A stretch of DNA of 64,000 nucleotides from Rhodoferax sp. (GCA_030645355.1 JAUSNJ010000024.1:19846-83845); one strand, 5' to 3'. Shown: positions 43,824 through 52,700, counted from the first letter of the stretch. Program-made: numbers and translations. The notes: a model not told the origin generated them from the sequence alone.

Positions 43824-45425
43824 ATGTCTGACCCACTTGCTCCCGTTTCTGTACCCGTTTCCGCATCGGCCCAATCCCCTGCTCCCCAGGACGAAAACCA
43901 GCTGATCCTCGAACGCCGGGAGAAACTCAAGGCCATCCGCCAGCGCCAGATTGACGGCCACGGCGTGGCCTTTCCCAACGACTTCAAGCCCACGCACAAG
44001 GCTGAAGAATTGTTCGCCGAGTACGACGCACACTCCACCGAGATCCTGGCCAGCATGGCAGTCACCGCCAAGGTTGCAGGGCGCATGATGCTCAAGCGCG
44101 TCATGGGCAAGGCCAGCTTCTGCACGCTGCAGGACGCCTCCTTTGGCCCCAGCGGCGGACGCATCCAGATTTATGTCAAGGGCGAGGACGTGGGCGCTGA
44201 GTTGTATGCCCTGTTCAAGCACTGGGACCTGGGCGACATCGTGGCCGCCGAGGGCACGGTGTTCAAGACCAAGACCGGTGAGCTGTCCCTGCACGCCAGC
44301 AGCATCCGCCTGCTGACCAAGAGCCTGCGCCCCATGCCCGACAAGTTCCACGGCATCAACGACCAGGAAGTGAAGTACCGCCAGCGTTACATCGACCTGA
44401 TGATGGACGAAACCGCGCGCAAGCGTTTTGTGGACCGCAGCAAGGCGGTCAGCGGCCTGCGCGAGTTCATGGTGCAGCACGGCTTTCTGGAAGTCGAGAC
44501 GCCTATGCTGCACCCCATTCCCGGCGGTGCCAACGCCAAGCCCTTTGTGACCCACCACAACGCGCTGGACCAGCAAATGTTCCTGCGCATTGCGCCCGAG
44601 CTGTACCTCAAGCGCCTCATCGTCGGCGGCTTTGACCGGGTGTTCGAGATCAACCGCAACTTCCGCAACGAAGGCATCTCGGTGCGCCACAACCCCGAGT
44701 TCACGATGATGGAGTTCTACGCGGCCTACTGGAACTACCAGGACCTGATGTCGTTTACCGAAGCCCTGGTGCGCGACGCCGCCATCAAGGCCGGCGACAG
44801 CCTGCACCTGACCTACGGCGGCAAGCCCGTGGACCTGGAGGCACCGTTTGAGCGCTTGACCATCCATGAAGCGATTTGCAAATACACCGAAGCCGGTGAA
44901 GCGCTGGAAGGCGGCAGTGGCCGCAAAGTGGACGACGCCACCTGGCTGACCAACGCCCTGCGCAAACTCGGCATGACCGAGGCCAAGCACCACCTGTCCA
45001 CGCGCAGCCTGGCCAGCTTGCAGGTGCTGTACTTTGAAGAAACCGTGGAAGAGAAGCTGTGGAACCCCACCTTCATCTGCGAGCATCCGGTTGAGATCTC
45101 GCCACTGGCGCGCGCCAGTGACACCAACCCCGAGGTGACCGAGCGCTTTGAGCTCTACATCACCGGCCGCGAGTTCGGCAACGGCTTTAGCGAGCTCAAC
45201 GATGCCGAAGACCAGGCCGCGCGCTTCAAGTCCCAGGTCGACGCCAAGGACAGCGGCGATGACGAGGCCATGCACTACGACCACGACTTTGTGCGCGCAC
45301 TGGAGCACGGCATGCCACCCACGGGCGGCTGCGGCATCGGCATTGACCGCCTGATGATGCTGCTGACCGACAGCCCCAGCATCCGCGACATCATCCTGTT
45401 CCCCGCTTTGCGCCGTGAAGCTTAA
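43824..45425 (+). CDS. lysS: Lysyl-tRNA synthetase (class II)
   Basis: Charges tRNA-Lys. The 533-residue product has an N-terminal OB-fold, then class II motif 1 region ([15 protein letters not shown]), motif 2 ([26 protein letters not shown]) and motif 3 ([22 protein letters not shown]). About 30 Pro/Ala-rich residues precede the domain, slightly longer than E. coli LysS. The track starts at an upstream TTG; the ATG of MSDPLAP is used. A repeat copy lies directly after the stop. Confidence 0.97.
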   Translation: MSDPLAPVSVPVSASAQSPAPQDENQLILERREKLKAIRQRQIDGHGVAFPNDFKPTHKAEELFAEYDAHSTEILASMAVTAKVAGRMMLKRVMGKASFCTLQDASFGPSGGRIQIYVKGEDVGAELYALFKHWDLGDIVAAEGTVFKTKTGELSLHASSIRLLTKSLRPMPDKFHGINDQEVKYRQRYIDLMMDETARKRFVDRSKAVSGLREFMVQHGFLEVETPMLHPIPGGANAKPFVTHHNALDQQMFLRIAPELYLKRLIVGGFDRVFEINRNFRNEGISVRHNPEFTMMEFYAAYWNYQDLMSFTEALVRDAAIKAGDSLHLTYGGKPVDLEAPFERLTIHEAICKYTEAGEALEGGSGRKVDDATWLTNALRKLGMTEAKHHLSTRSLASLQVLYFEETVEEKLWNPTFICEHPVEISPLARASDTNPEVTERFELYITGREFGNGFSELNDAEDQAARFKSQVDAKDSGDDEAMHYDHDFVRALEHGMPPTGGCGIGIDRLMMLLTDSPSIRDIILFPALRREA

Positions 45426-45428
45426 GGA

Positions 45429-45482
45429 AAACTGGCCGCTAGCCCTCGTCAAATAAGCGCACTACGCTATGAAAAACGTAGC
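45429..45482 (-). repeat. Dispersed repeat, copy between lysS and the YgjP-type gene
   Basis: On the minus strand GCTACGTTTTTCATAGC..TTTGACGAGGGCTAGCGGCC, a well-preserved copy. It starts just after the lysS stop and runs 14 bp into the next gene, providing that gene's ATG and first codons (MKNVA). Confidence 0.85.
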
Positions 45483-45999
45483 GCCCGTAGCGTTGAAATT
45501 TCTGCACGGCTACCCTGCGGAAACGCTGGCCCAGGTGCAGCAGATGCTCGACGGTGGGCGAATTGGCCCCTGGCTGCTGCAAAAATACCCCGAGGCCCAC
45601 GGTGTGCGCACCGACCGTGCTCTCTATGACTACGTGCAGGAACTCAAAACCGAATACCTGCGTGGCGCCGAACCCTTGAGCAAAGTGGTCTTTGACAGCA
45701 AACTGCAGATCGTGCAGCACGCACTGGGCACCCACACCACGATATCAAGGGTGCAGGGCAGCAAGCTGAAATCCAAGCGGGAGATCCGCATCGCCTCGCT
45801 ATTCAAGGACGGCCCGCACGAGTTCCTGCGCATGATCGTGGTCCATGAACTGGCCCACCTGCGTGAACGCGCCCACGACAAGGCCTTCTACCAGCTCTGC
45901 GCCTATATGGAACCGGGCTACCACCAGTTGGAATTTGAGCTGCGTCTGTATCTGACCTATCTGGACGCTGGATGTGAACTACTATGGGGAAGCCGGTAG
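45469..45999 (+). CDS. YgjP-like (DUF45) metallopeptidase domain protein
   Basis: A 176-residue cytoplasmic protein with a zinc-protease motif HELAHLRERAHDKAF, that is HExxH followed by a third His, as in the YgjP/SprT-type M48-related families. The N-terminal third (WLLQKYPEAHGVRTDRALYDYV) is also conserved in the family. Substrate and role are unknown. The start ATG lies inside a dispersed-repeat copy, and the ribosome-binding site is poor, so a later start is possible. Confidence 0.8.
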   Translation: MKNVAPVALKFLHGYPAETLAQVQQMLDGGRIGPWLLQKYPEAHGVRTDRALYDYVQELKTEYLRGAEPLSKVVFDSKLQIVQHALGTHTTISRVQGSKLKSKREIRIASLFKDGPHEFLRMIVVHELAHLRERAHDKAFYQLCAYMEPGYHQLEFELRLYLTYLDAGCELLWGSR

Positions 46000-46044
46000 C
46001 TAAGGCTGGCGAAAAAAGTGCAAAATAGTCCAAGCACAAATATC

Positions 46045-46058
46045 TTGACTTAGGTCAA
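46045..46058. promoter_or_regulatory. FNR/Anr/Dnr-type binding site upstream of the GGDEF-EAL gene
   Basis: TTGACTTAGGTCAA is a perfect TTGAC-N4-GTCAA palindrome, the same class of site as the one upstream of nosZ. It lies 103 bp before the ATG of the large PAS-GGDEF-EAL gene; the upstream neighbour is on the same strand and ends 45 bp before it, so the site can only serve the downstream gene. Confidence 0.65.
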
Positions 46059-46161
46059 ATTTGCCATCCAATCAACAACCCATGGCGCGTCCTGGCAGCG
46101 GAGAAAGCAGTTCCGGTCCCACATGGACCCGCATTGCGCTGCAGGCCAGATTCCCCAGGAC

Positions 46162-49100
46162 ATGAACACATCGGCCCGCCATCGCTTCGTAGTGACCGTC
46201 ACGGCGGTATACGCAGTCTCTGCGCTGGCGTGGATTTTTCTGTCGGACCAATTGCTCTCGGCGTTCACCGATATCGCATCCATCCAGTGGTTGTCCACCG
46301 TCAAGGGTGTATTTTTTGTCGCAGTCAGCGCCGCCATGTTTTTCTTTGCGTTGCGCTCTGTACCCGACGGCAACACCTCTGCGGGCAGCACACTGATGCA
46401 CGCCCTGACCAGCGGAGTGAATGGACGCAAAAGCCGCTGGCCTATGTATGTGTTTGCTGTCCTGGTGTCGTTCAGCGCTCTGGTGCTGCACCAGTCCCTG
46501 GCGCCCCAGAGTGGCGGGCGCTTGATGCTGATTCTCTTTATGCTGCCCATTGTGTTGAGCGCTTTGCTGGGCGGGATGGGGCCGGGGCTGGCCTCAACGG
46601 TTGTGGTCGCCCTGGTCACTGACTACTTTGTCATCCCTCCGATTGCCAGTTTCCGTGTAGCCGCCAGCCAGGACCTCTTGCAGTGGTTCTTTCTGGTCGT
46701 TAACGGCACTGCGGTCAGCGTACTGAGTGAAATGTTGCGTGTTGCCGCAGCCCGGGTTGAAGCCAAACACCGCTTGCTCGATGCCATCGTCTCCGGCACC
46801 GAGGACGCCGTGTTTGCCAAGGACCTGGACGGTCAATACCTGCTGGCCAACCAGGCGACGGCCCAATTGGCGGGAAAGCCCATCACCGAAATCCTGGGCG
46901 CAGACGACAGGCACCTGTTCTCCGCCGACACAGCGCGGCAGGTCATGGAAACCGACCAGCGAATCATCGCCAGCGGCCAGACCGTCAGCCACGAGGAGCG
47001 GCTGTCAACGCTGGACGGGCAAGCCCTGGTGTTCTGGGTGACCAAGGGGCCTATTGTTGACGACCTCGGCACCGCTATAGGCTTGTTCGGAATCTCACGC
47101 AACATCACGTCACAAACCAAAGCCGCTGCCGACCTGCAGCAGCGTGAACGTCGCCTGGCCCGCGTGATCGCCGGTTCTGACCAAGGCTATTGGGACTGGA
47201 ACCTGCAGACCAACGCCTTCACGGTTAGCGACCGTTGGGAGACCATGCTGGGATACGCGCCCGGGGAAATGGATGTATCCACCGACAACTGGGGCAATCT
47301 GGTCCACCCGGATGACCTGGTGGCAACGATGGAGTCCATCCGGCGCCACACCGACGGCTTGACGCCCACCCATGAAGCCGAATTCCGTGCGCGCACCAAA
47401 TCCGGCGAATGGCGCTGGATACTGACACGTGGCCGGATTGTCGAACACACGGCGGACGGCCAGGCGCTGATGATGTCGGGAACCCACACCGACATCACCG
47501 AACGCAAACAATTCGAAAGCGCCCAGCGCGAGGCCAACACGGTCTTTGCCAGCAGCTACGAGGGCATCATGGTGGTCGACCCCACGATGCGCATCACGAA
47601 AGTCAATCCGGCTTTCACCCGCATCAGCGGCTACAGCCCTGAAGAGGTCGTGGGTCAATCCCCCAGCATGCTGTCCTCGGGTCGACAAGACGCAGCGTTC
47701 TACCGCAGCATGTGGGATGCGCTGGCGCAGCGTGATTTCTGGCGCGGAGAGGTCTGGAACCGCCGCAAAAACGGTGAGGTGTTTGCGGAGTTGTTGTCCA
47801 TCTCGACGGTACGCGATGCCAGCGGGGTGGTCCAGCATTACGTTGGCGTGTTCACCGATATCAGCCATCTAAAGGCCCATGCGGCGGAGTTGGACCGCAT
47901 CGCGCACTACGACCCACTGACCGGGACCCCCAACCGGCGACTGCTGGCAGACAGACTAGAGCAGTCCATTCTGCGTTCAACCCGCAACGGCCATTTGCTG
48001 GCCGTGTGCGTCCTGGATCTGGACGGATTCAAGTCCGTCAATGATCGCCTGGGGCATGCCGCAGGTGATGCATTGCTGGTGGGTGTCACGGCCAACCTGC
48101 ACCACGTTTTACGTGTCGACGACACGCTGGCACGACTGGGTGGTGACGAGTTCGTGCTGCTGCTGTCCGACATCTCCACACCGCAGGAATGCGCGCTGAT
48201 CTTGAACCGCATTCTGCAGGTCACCCATAGCCCGGTGATGCTGGAGGGCCAGGCCGTCACCATCTCCGCCAGCATTGGTGTCAGTCTGTACCCCACCGAC
48301 AATTCCGACGCGGACACCTTGTTGCGACACGCGGACCAGGCGATGTACCTGGCCAAGGAAGCCGGCAGGAACCGCTACGTGCTGTTCGATCCGGAAAATG
48401 ACCGCAAGTCCCAGGTGCACCGCAATTTTCTTGATGTATTGCGCAATGCGCTGGATCACGACGAGTTCGTGTTGCACTACCAGCCCAAGGTCAATTTGAT
48501 CACTGGCGAAATGGTCGGTGTTGAGGCGCTGATCCGTTGGCAACACCCGCAGCGCGGGCTGGTGCCACCCGCTGAGTTTTTGCCTTTCATTGACGGCAGC
48601 AATCTGGAAAAGCCCCTGGGTGAATGGGTGATCCGCACCGCGCTGGCACAGGCGGCTGCATGGGGTCACCAGGGCCACCCGCTCAACGTCAGCGTCAATA
48701 TCAGTGCAGCCCATCTGCTTGAGCCTGACTTTTACGACAACCTGAAGTCCGTGCTGGAACAACACGACACGGCCTTCGCCACGCGCCTGGAACTGGAGGT
48801 GCTTGAAACGGCGGCCCTGTCGGACGTGGACCTTGCCGTGGCGGTGCTGCAGCGCTGTCGCGCCCTGGGCGTCAAGTTTGCGCTGGACGACTTTGGCACC
48901 GGCTATTCGTCGCTGACCTATTTGCGCAAACTGCCCGTGGATCTGCTGAAAATCGACCAGAGCTTTGTACGCAACATGCTCGTCAACGCAGAAGACCTGG
49001 GCATCGTCGAAGGCGTCATCCGCCTGGCCGGCGCCTTCAAGCGCGACGTCATCGCCGAAGGGGTGGAGACACTGGAGCACGGTACGGCCCTGCTGCGCCT

Positions 49101-49224
49101 GGGCTGCCATCTGGCGCAAGGCTACGGCATCGCCCAACCCATGCCACCCCAGGACGTGCTGCCGTGGTTGGCCACCTGGCAACAGGCGGCGGTGTGGACC
49201 GGGCTGAACGCGCTGGAACCCTAG
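46162..49224 (+). CDS. Membrane-bound PAS-GGDEF-EAL protein (c-di-GMP turnover)
   Basis: A 1020-residue signalling protein. The N-terminus has about six membrane helices (residues 8-195), including a KdpD-like DUF4118 block. Three PAS units follow (about 210-330, 345-465, 475-595). The GGDEF domain has an intact GGDEF (about 660) and the EAL domain an intact EALIRWQHP, DDFGTGYSSL and EGVET, so both cyclase and phosphodiesterase activity are possible. PAS domains suggest sensing of redox, oxygen or small ligands. The track start is 13 codons upstream; the ATG after CCCCAGGAC is preferred. An FNR-type site upstream suggests low-oxygen induction. Confidence 0.92.
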   Translation: MNTSARHRFVVTVTAVYAVSALAWIFLSDQLLSAFTDIASIQWLSTVKGVFFVAVSAAMFFFALRSVPDGNTSAGSTLMHALTSGVNGRKSRWPMYVFAVLVSFSALVLHQSLAPQSGGRLMLILFMLPIVLSALLGGMGPGLASTVVVALVTDYFVIPPIASFRVAASQDLLQWFFLVVNGTAVSVLSEMLRVAAARVEAKHRLLDAIVSGTEDAVFAKDLDGQYLLANQATAQLAGKPITEILGADDRHLFSADTARQVMETDQRIIASGQTVSHEERLSTLDGQALVFWVTKGPIVDDLGTAIGLFGISRNITSQTKAAADLQQRERRLARVIAGSDQGYWDWNLQTNAFTVSDRWETMLGYAPGEMDVSTDNWGNLVHPDDLVATMESIRRHTDGLTPTHEAEFRARTKSGEWRWILTRGRIVEHTADGQALMMSGTHTDITERKQFESAQREANTVFASSYEGIMVVDPTMRITKVNPAFTRISGYSPEEVVGQSPSMLSSGRQDAAFYRSMWDALAQRDFWRGEVWNRRKNGEVFAELLSISTVRDASGVVQHYVGVFTDISHLKAHAAELDRIAHYDPLTGTPNRRLLADRLEQSILRSTRNGHLLAVCVLDLDGFKSVNDRLGHAAGDALLVGVTANLHHVLRVDDTLARLGGDEFVLLLSDISTPQECALILNRILQVTHSPVMLEGQAVTISASIGVSLYPTDNSDADTLLRHADQAMYLAKEAGRNRYVLFDPENDRKSQVHRNFLDVLRNALDHDEFVLHYQPKVNLITGEMVGVEALIRWQHPQRGLVPPAEFLPFIDGSNLEKPLGEWVIRTALAQAAAWGHQGHPLNVSVNISAAHLLEPDFYDNLKSVLEQHDTAFATRLELEVLETAALSDVDLAVAVLQRCRALGVKFALDDFGTGYSSLTYLRKLPVDLLKIDQSFVRNMLVNAEDLGIVEGVIRLAGAFKRDVIAEGVETLEHGTALLRLGCHLAQGYGIAQPMPPQDVLPWLATWQQAAVWTGLNALEP

Positions 49225-49240
49225 TACCCGGGAATCTTCC

Positions 49241-49459
49241 CTATGCCGAACTGCGGCGCAACGGCTTGAGCAGGTCGCTCAGCCCGTTGTGGTCGATCTC
49301 GTGCATCAGCGCCAGCAGGCGGCCGATTTCACCCTTGGGAAAGCCTGTGCGTGCGAACCAGGTCAGGTAGTTGCCCGGCAAATCGGCGATGATGCGCCCC
49401 TGATACTTGCCAAACGGCATGACGCGGGTCACCAGCAGTTGTAGGTCCTCAGCTTGCAT
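49241..49459 (-). CDS. DUF3820 family protein
   Basis: A 72-residue protein matching the DUF3820 pattern: VMPFGKYQGRIIADLPGNYLTWF then a helical end with GEIGRLLALMHEI. Function is unknown; structures in this family resemble nucleic-acid-binding or exonuclease-associated folds, which I would not press. It converges on the GGDEF-EAL gene with 16 bp between stops. Confidence 0.82.
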   Translation of the reverse strand: MQAEDLQLLVTRVMPFGKYQGRIIADLPGNYLTWFARTGFPKGEIGRLLALMHEIDHNGLSDLLKPLRRSSA

Positions 49460-49521
49460 GGTCCAAGCATAGCGCCAGCCGACACGGGCGCTTTTCGGGG
49501 TGGGCCCGCAGCGCTGTTTTT

Positions 49522-49575
49522 GCTATCAAGTTGATAGCTAACTGCGCACATTCCACGAGGGCTATGTGCCACAAT
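49522..49575 (+). repeat. Dispersed repeat, intergenic copy before the 75-residue gene
   Basis: GCTATCAAGTTGATAGC..TTCCACGAGGGCTATGTGCCACAAT is a good copy. It lies between two divergent small genes and may overlap their promoters. Confidence 0.85.
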
Positions 49576-49609
49576 CACTGCAAGCTTTTGTTCTGTGAGG
49601 AGTTCCACC

Positions 49610-49837
49610 ATGTCCCGTCCCGCTATTTGGGCTACCAAGGTTGTTGCGCTGATCCAGGGTGGCAACACGCAGGCCGCGCTGGCACAGATCAAGGTGGCGC
49701 CCTCGGTGAAGGATGTAGAGCAGTTGCGCACCCTGCTTGAAAATTCCGGTCTACTCAAGCGCCACCCCGTGATTGACAGCACCACGCAAGACCAGATTGC
49801 GGCGCTGAAGGGCTCGCGTTTGCACCGCGCGCCGTAA
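49610..49837 (+). CDS. Conserved hypothetical small protein
   Basis: A 75-residue basic, cytoplasmic protein, mostly helical (IWATKVVALIQGGNTQAALAQIK, then DVEQLRTLLENSGLL). The ATG has GAGGAG eight bases upstream, which supports translation; the track ORF starts five codons earlier. The A-L-A-Q-I-K pattern recalls a helical-repeat fragment. I do not recognise a family. It precedes the propeptide-like lipoprotein gene by 52 bp. Confidence 0.7.
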   Translation: MSRPAIWATKVVALIQGGNTQAALAQIKVAPSVKDVEQLRTLLENSGLLKRHPVIDSTTQDQIAALKGSRLHRAP

Positions 49838-49889
49838 AGACGGGCGCATTTATTGGCATGGCACGGCATTTCCCGGAGACGCATTTGTG

Positions 49890-50258
49890 ATGAAACGTAA
49901 ACTTCTGCTGGTTGGCGTATCCGCGTTGAACCTGTGGGCCTGTGCCCAAAGTCCCGGGTATCCCAACCCTGACCCATTACCCCCGCCCAGCCTGTTGCAG
50001 GGCCGCGCCATGACCCAGCCGGTCACGGTGCGCGTCATCGTGCAGTTCAGGCAAGCCGCGGTCCCTAACGACGATGCGCTGGTCAAAACGCTGCAAGCGC
50101 AGGCCCAGGCGCCCGTGCACTACCTGACCGCGGTCTCGGCTGACACCCACGTCTACGGCGTGCAACTGCCGGCGGACCAGGCGCCGACCGCTACGCTGCA
50201 GCGGCTGGGCGCACTGCCATCGGTCGCCCACGCCGAGCTCGACGACAAAGCACGTTAA
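49890..50258 (+). CDS. Lipoprotein resembling a subtilase propeptide (I9-like inhibitor)
   Basis: A 122-residue protein: a signal peptide ending in a lipobox-like LNLWAC, a Pro-rich spacer, then about 80 residues with the pattern of a subtilisin propeptide: VRVIVQFR, a helical LVKTLQAQA, VHYLTAVSADTHVYGVQL and a closing HAELDDKAR. The following subtilase's own propeptide has a parallel layout (RLIVKFRDD...LRALAQTVALDPRVEYAEVDERV). It lies 15 bp upstream of that protease gene. Stand-alone I9-like proteins act as inhibitors or folding chaperones of subtilases; this is the likely role here, from layout only. The track uses a GTG directly before the ATG. Confidence 0.65.
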   Translation: MKRKLLLVGVSALNLWACAQSPGYPNPDPLPPPSLLQGRAMTQPVTVRVIVQFRQAAVPNDDALVKTLQAQAQAPVHYLTAVSADTHVYGVQLPADQAPTATLQRLGALPSVAHAELDDKAR

Positions 50259-50273
50259 CGCAAGGATTGACTG

Positions 50274-52205
50274 ATGTCTGATACCCGCTTCATGGCAGCC
50301 GTGGCCTGTGTGTCCGTGCTGGCCAGCGCCTCGTTGCATGCGCTTGCCCAAAACACCACCGAACCCCGCGTGCAACCGCGCGCCGTCATGCAACAGCTTT
50401 GGGAGTCGCAGCCGCGGATGAACCGCCTGATTGTCAAATTCAGGGACGACGGCAGTAGCAAAACCACAGCGCAAAGTGCCGCGTCGGGCCAGGAGCGCGT
50501 CCAGGCGCTGAACCGCTCCGTCGCCATGGCCGGCAGAGCCACCACCAGCATGCTGACCTACCTCAAATCCGTGTCGCAGCACACCCACGTGGCGCAGACC
50601 AGCGCAACCATGAGCCACGCCGAGCTGAGGGCTCTGGCACAAACCGTGGCGCTGGACCCGCGCGTGGAATATGCCGAGGTGGACGAGCGCGTGTTTGCGC
50701 ATTTTGTGCCCAACGACACCTCTTACACATCACAGCAAGGCAACCTGAAATCGCCCTTTGTCGAGGCGGGTGGCGCCAACCTGCCCAATGCCTGGGGCCG
50801 CATGGCTGCGGGTGTGCCGGTCAGTGGTGCAGGCGTGACCGTCGCTGTGCTGGACACCGGTTACCGCCCGCATGCCGATCTGGCGGCCAATATTGTGGGT
50901 GGCTACGACTTCATCAGCCAGGACGGCTTCAACGACTTCACGACCGCCAACGATGGCAACGCGCGCGATGCCGATGCGCTGGACCCCGGCGACTGGAACA
51001 CCCAGGCCAGCCTGTGCGATGTCGAGAATTCGTCGTGGCACGGCACCAAAGTGGCAGGCATCATTGGAGCCGTTGGCAACAACGGCACCGGCATCATCGG
51101 CGTGGCCTACCGGGCCCGGATACTGCCGGTGCGGGTGCTGGGCGTCTGTGGTGGCTACACATCCGACACCGCCGCCGCGCTGCAGTGGGCCGCCGGAATC
51201 AGCGTGCCGGGCGTACCGGCCAACCCCAATCCGGCCAAGGTCATCAACATGAGTTTTGGGCGCAGCGGCACCTGCTCACTGACCTACCAAAACGCGATCA
51301 CCGCAGCACGCACTGCGGGCAGTGTCATCGTCGTATCCACCGGCAACGAATACTCCAAGACCACCATCACCCAACCTGCCAACTGCGCCGGCGTGATTGC
51401 AGTCGCTGCACACACGTCAACGGGCGCCGCCAGCGACTACACCAACGTCGGCCCCGGCACCACCATCAGCGCGCCCGGCAACAGCATTTACACCACCAAA
51501 AACACCGGCACCACGGTGCCGGATGCTGACAGCTATGGCGCGCACACCGGAACCAGTTTTTCCGCGCCCCACGTGGCCGGTGTCGCCGCACTGCTGATGC
51601 AGATCAAACCCGGCATTTCCCCGGCGGAGGTGCAGGCCCATCTAGTGAATTCCGCACGCCCCTATGCCAGCGGAACCTACTGCGCAAGCCACAGCGATTG
51701 CGGTGCCGGAATGCTCGATGCCTTCAAGGCCGTGCACACCCTGCTGCAGTCCCAGGGAATCGCCAACGCAGCGCCGCTGATGAACGCGCTGCCCACCCAG
51801 TATGTGTTGCCGGGCGGCACGCTGCAATTCACCGCGTCTGCCAGGGATGCGGAGGGCGACGCGGTGGCGTTCATCGGCAGCGGCTTGCCCGCAGGCGCGA
51901 CGTTTAACGCCGTCACTGGTGTCTTCACCTGGAGCAAGGCGCAACCGGCCGGTGACTACACCTTTGTGATCCAGCCCACCGACGGTGCAACGCTGGGGGC
52001 CAGCATCTCGGTCAAGATTTCGGTGACTACGGCCATACCCGTGGAGCCCGTGGTGCCTGTCACTCCAGCAGCCCCGGTGGCCAGTGGAGGCGGGGGCGGC
52101 GGTTCCCTGCACTGGATCGACGTGGTGGCCGGCTTGTTCCTGCTGTTAGCGACGGCCCGGTTGCGCCAGACGCCAGCGCCAAAACGTGTGGACCAGCAAG
52201 ACTGA
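50274..52205 (+). CDS. Subtilisin-like (S8) serine protease with GlyGly-CTERM sorting tail
   Basis: A secreted protease of 643 residues. Signal peptide (about 1-25), I9-type propeptide (about 40-145), then the S8 domain with Asp in VAVLDTGYRPHADL (about 193), His in SSWHGTKVAGI (about 255) and Ser in GTSFSAPHVAG (about 427), plus Cys pairs typical of extracellular proteobacterial subtilases. A beta-sandwich domain (about 500-590) follows. The end is a tripartite sorting signal: a six-Gly run, a membrane helix (WIDVVAGLFLLLATA) and a basic tail. This is the GlyGly-CTERM layout cut by rhombosortase. The cognate rhomboid gene overlaps it tail-to-tail. Confidence 0.92.
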   Translation: MSDTRFMAAVACVSVLASASLHALAQNTTEPRVQPRAVMQQLWESQPRMNRLIVKFRDDGSSKTTAQSAASGQERVQALNRSVAMAGRATTSMLTYLKSVSQHTHVAQTSATMSHAELRALAQTVALDPRVEYAEVDERVFAHFVPNDTSYTSQQGNLKSPFVEAGGANLPNAWGRMAAGVPVSGAGVTVAVLDTGYRPHADLAANIVGGYDFISQDGFNDFTTANDGNARDADALDPGDWNTQASLCDVENSSWHGTKVAGIIGAVGNNGTGIIGVAYRARILPVRVLGVCGGYTSDTAAALQWAAGISVPGVPANPNPAKVINMSFGRSGTCSLTYQNAITAARTAGSVIVVSTGNEYSKTTITQPANCAGVIAVAAHTSTGAASDYTNVGPGTTISAPGNSIYTTKNTGTTVPDADSYGAHTGTSFSAPHVAGVAALLMQIKPGISPAEVQAHLVNSARPYASGTYCASHSDCGAGMLDAFKAVHTLLQSQGIANAAPLMNALPTQYVLPGGTLQFTASARDAEGDAVAFIGSGLPAGATFNAVTGVFTWSKAQPAGDYTFVIQPTDGATLGASISVKISVTTAIPVEPVVPVTPAAPVASGGGGGGSLHWIDVVAGLFLLLATARLRQTPAPKRVDQQD

Positions 52206-52700
52206 CAGCAGCCCTCCCACCGCACCGGCTTCGTGGGCCGGGTAATACGTGGCGATGCCCAGCCAGCCCGGCGCCAACGGGTCGCCACTCCAACGCTGCA
52301 GCGCCAGTTTGACCGCCAGCACTATCAACAACAGAACTCCCACGCGGCGGGACCGTGCGCGCGACGTAGCAGAGTGTTGCGGTGCGCCGAGCAACAAGCC
52401 CAGCGCGCTGCCCGCCAACAGTCCATGCAAGGCGCCGGACGCGCCCGCATAGTAGGCACAGCTGGTATCCAGCACCAGGACCACCGCCACCCCTACATAA
52501 CCGCCGAGCAGCGCGGCCCATTGCACACACCCTTGCACCAGACCCCGAAACGCCAACAGCAGGACCACGGCGGCCAGTACATTCGCGCCCGCATGTAGCC
52601 AGCCGAAATGCACCCACTGCGCCGTCAGCACCAGCCACCAGGCACCGCTGTCATACGCTACGCGGTCAAACTGCCAGACCACGATAGCGCCCCGCCTCAA
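52146..52700 (-). CDS. Rhombosortase-type rhomboid intramembrane protease
   Basis: A 184-residue membrane protein with rhomboid catalytic motifs: the oxyanion segment TAQWVHFGWLHAGANVL, catalytic Ser in GASGALHGLL and catalytic His in AHEAGAVGGLL. GxSGxLHG with the small size points to rhombosortase, the enzyme that processes GlyGly-CTERM proteins. Its last 60 bp lie antisense to the codons of the protease's sorting tail. The start is a TTG overlapping the nagZ stop (TTGA); only about 16 residues precede the first conserved region, so the usual first membrane helix appears to be absent. Confidence 0.8.
   Translation of the reverse strand: MRRGAIVVWQFDRVAYDSGAWWLVLTAQWVHFGWLHAGANVLAAVVLLLAFRGLVQGCVQWAALLGGYVGVAVVLVLDTSCAYYAGASGALHGLLAGSALGLLLGAPQHSATSRARSRRVGVLLLIVLAVKLALQRWSGDPLAPGWLGIATYYPAHEAGAVGGLLSVLLVHTFWRWRLAQPGRR

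Noticed and set aside
43800-45452. 550-residue minus-strand ORF opposite lysS
   Set aside because: Antisense shadow of a synthetase gene in high-GC sequence.
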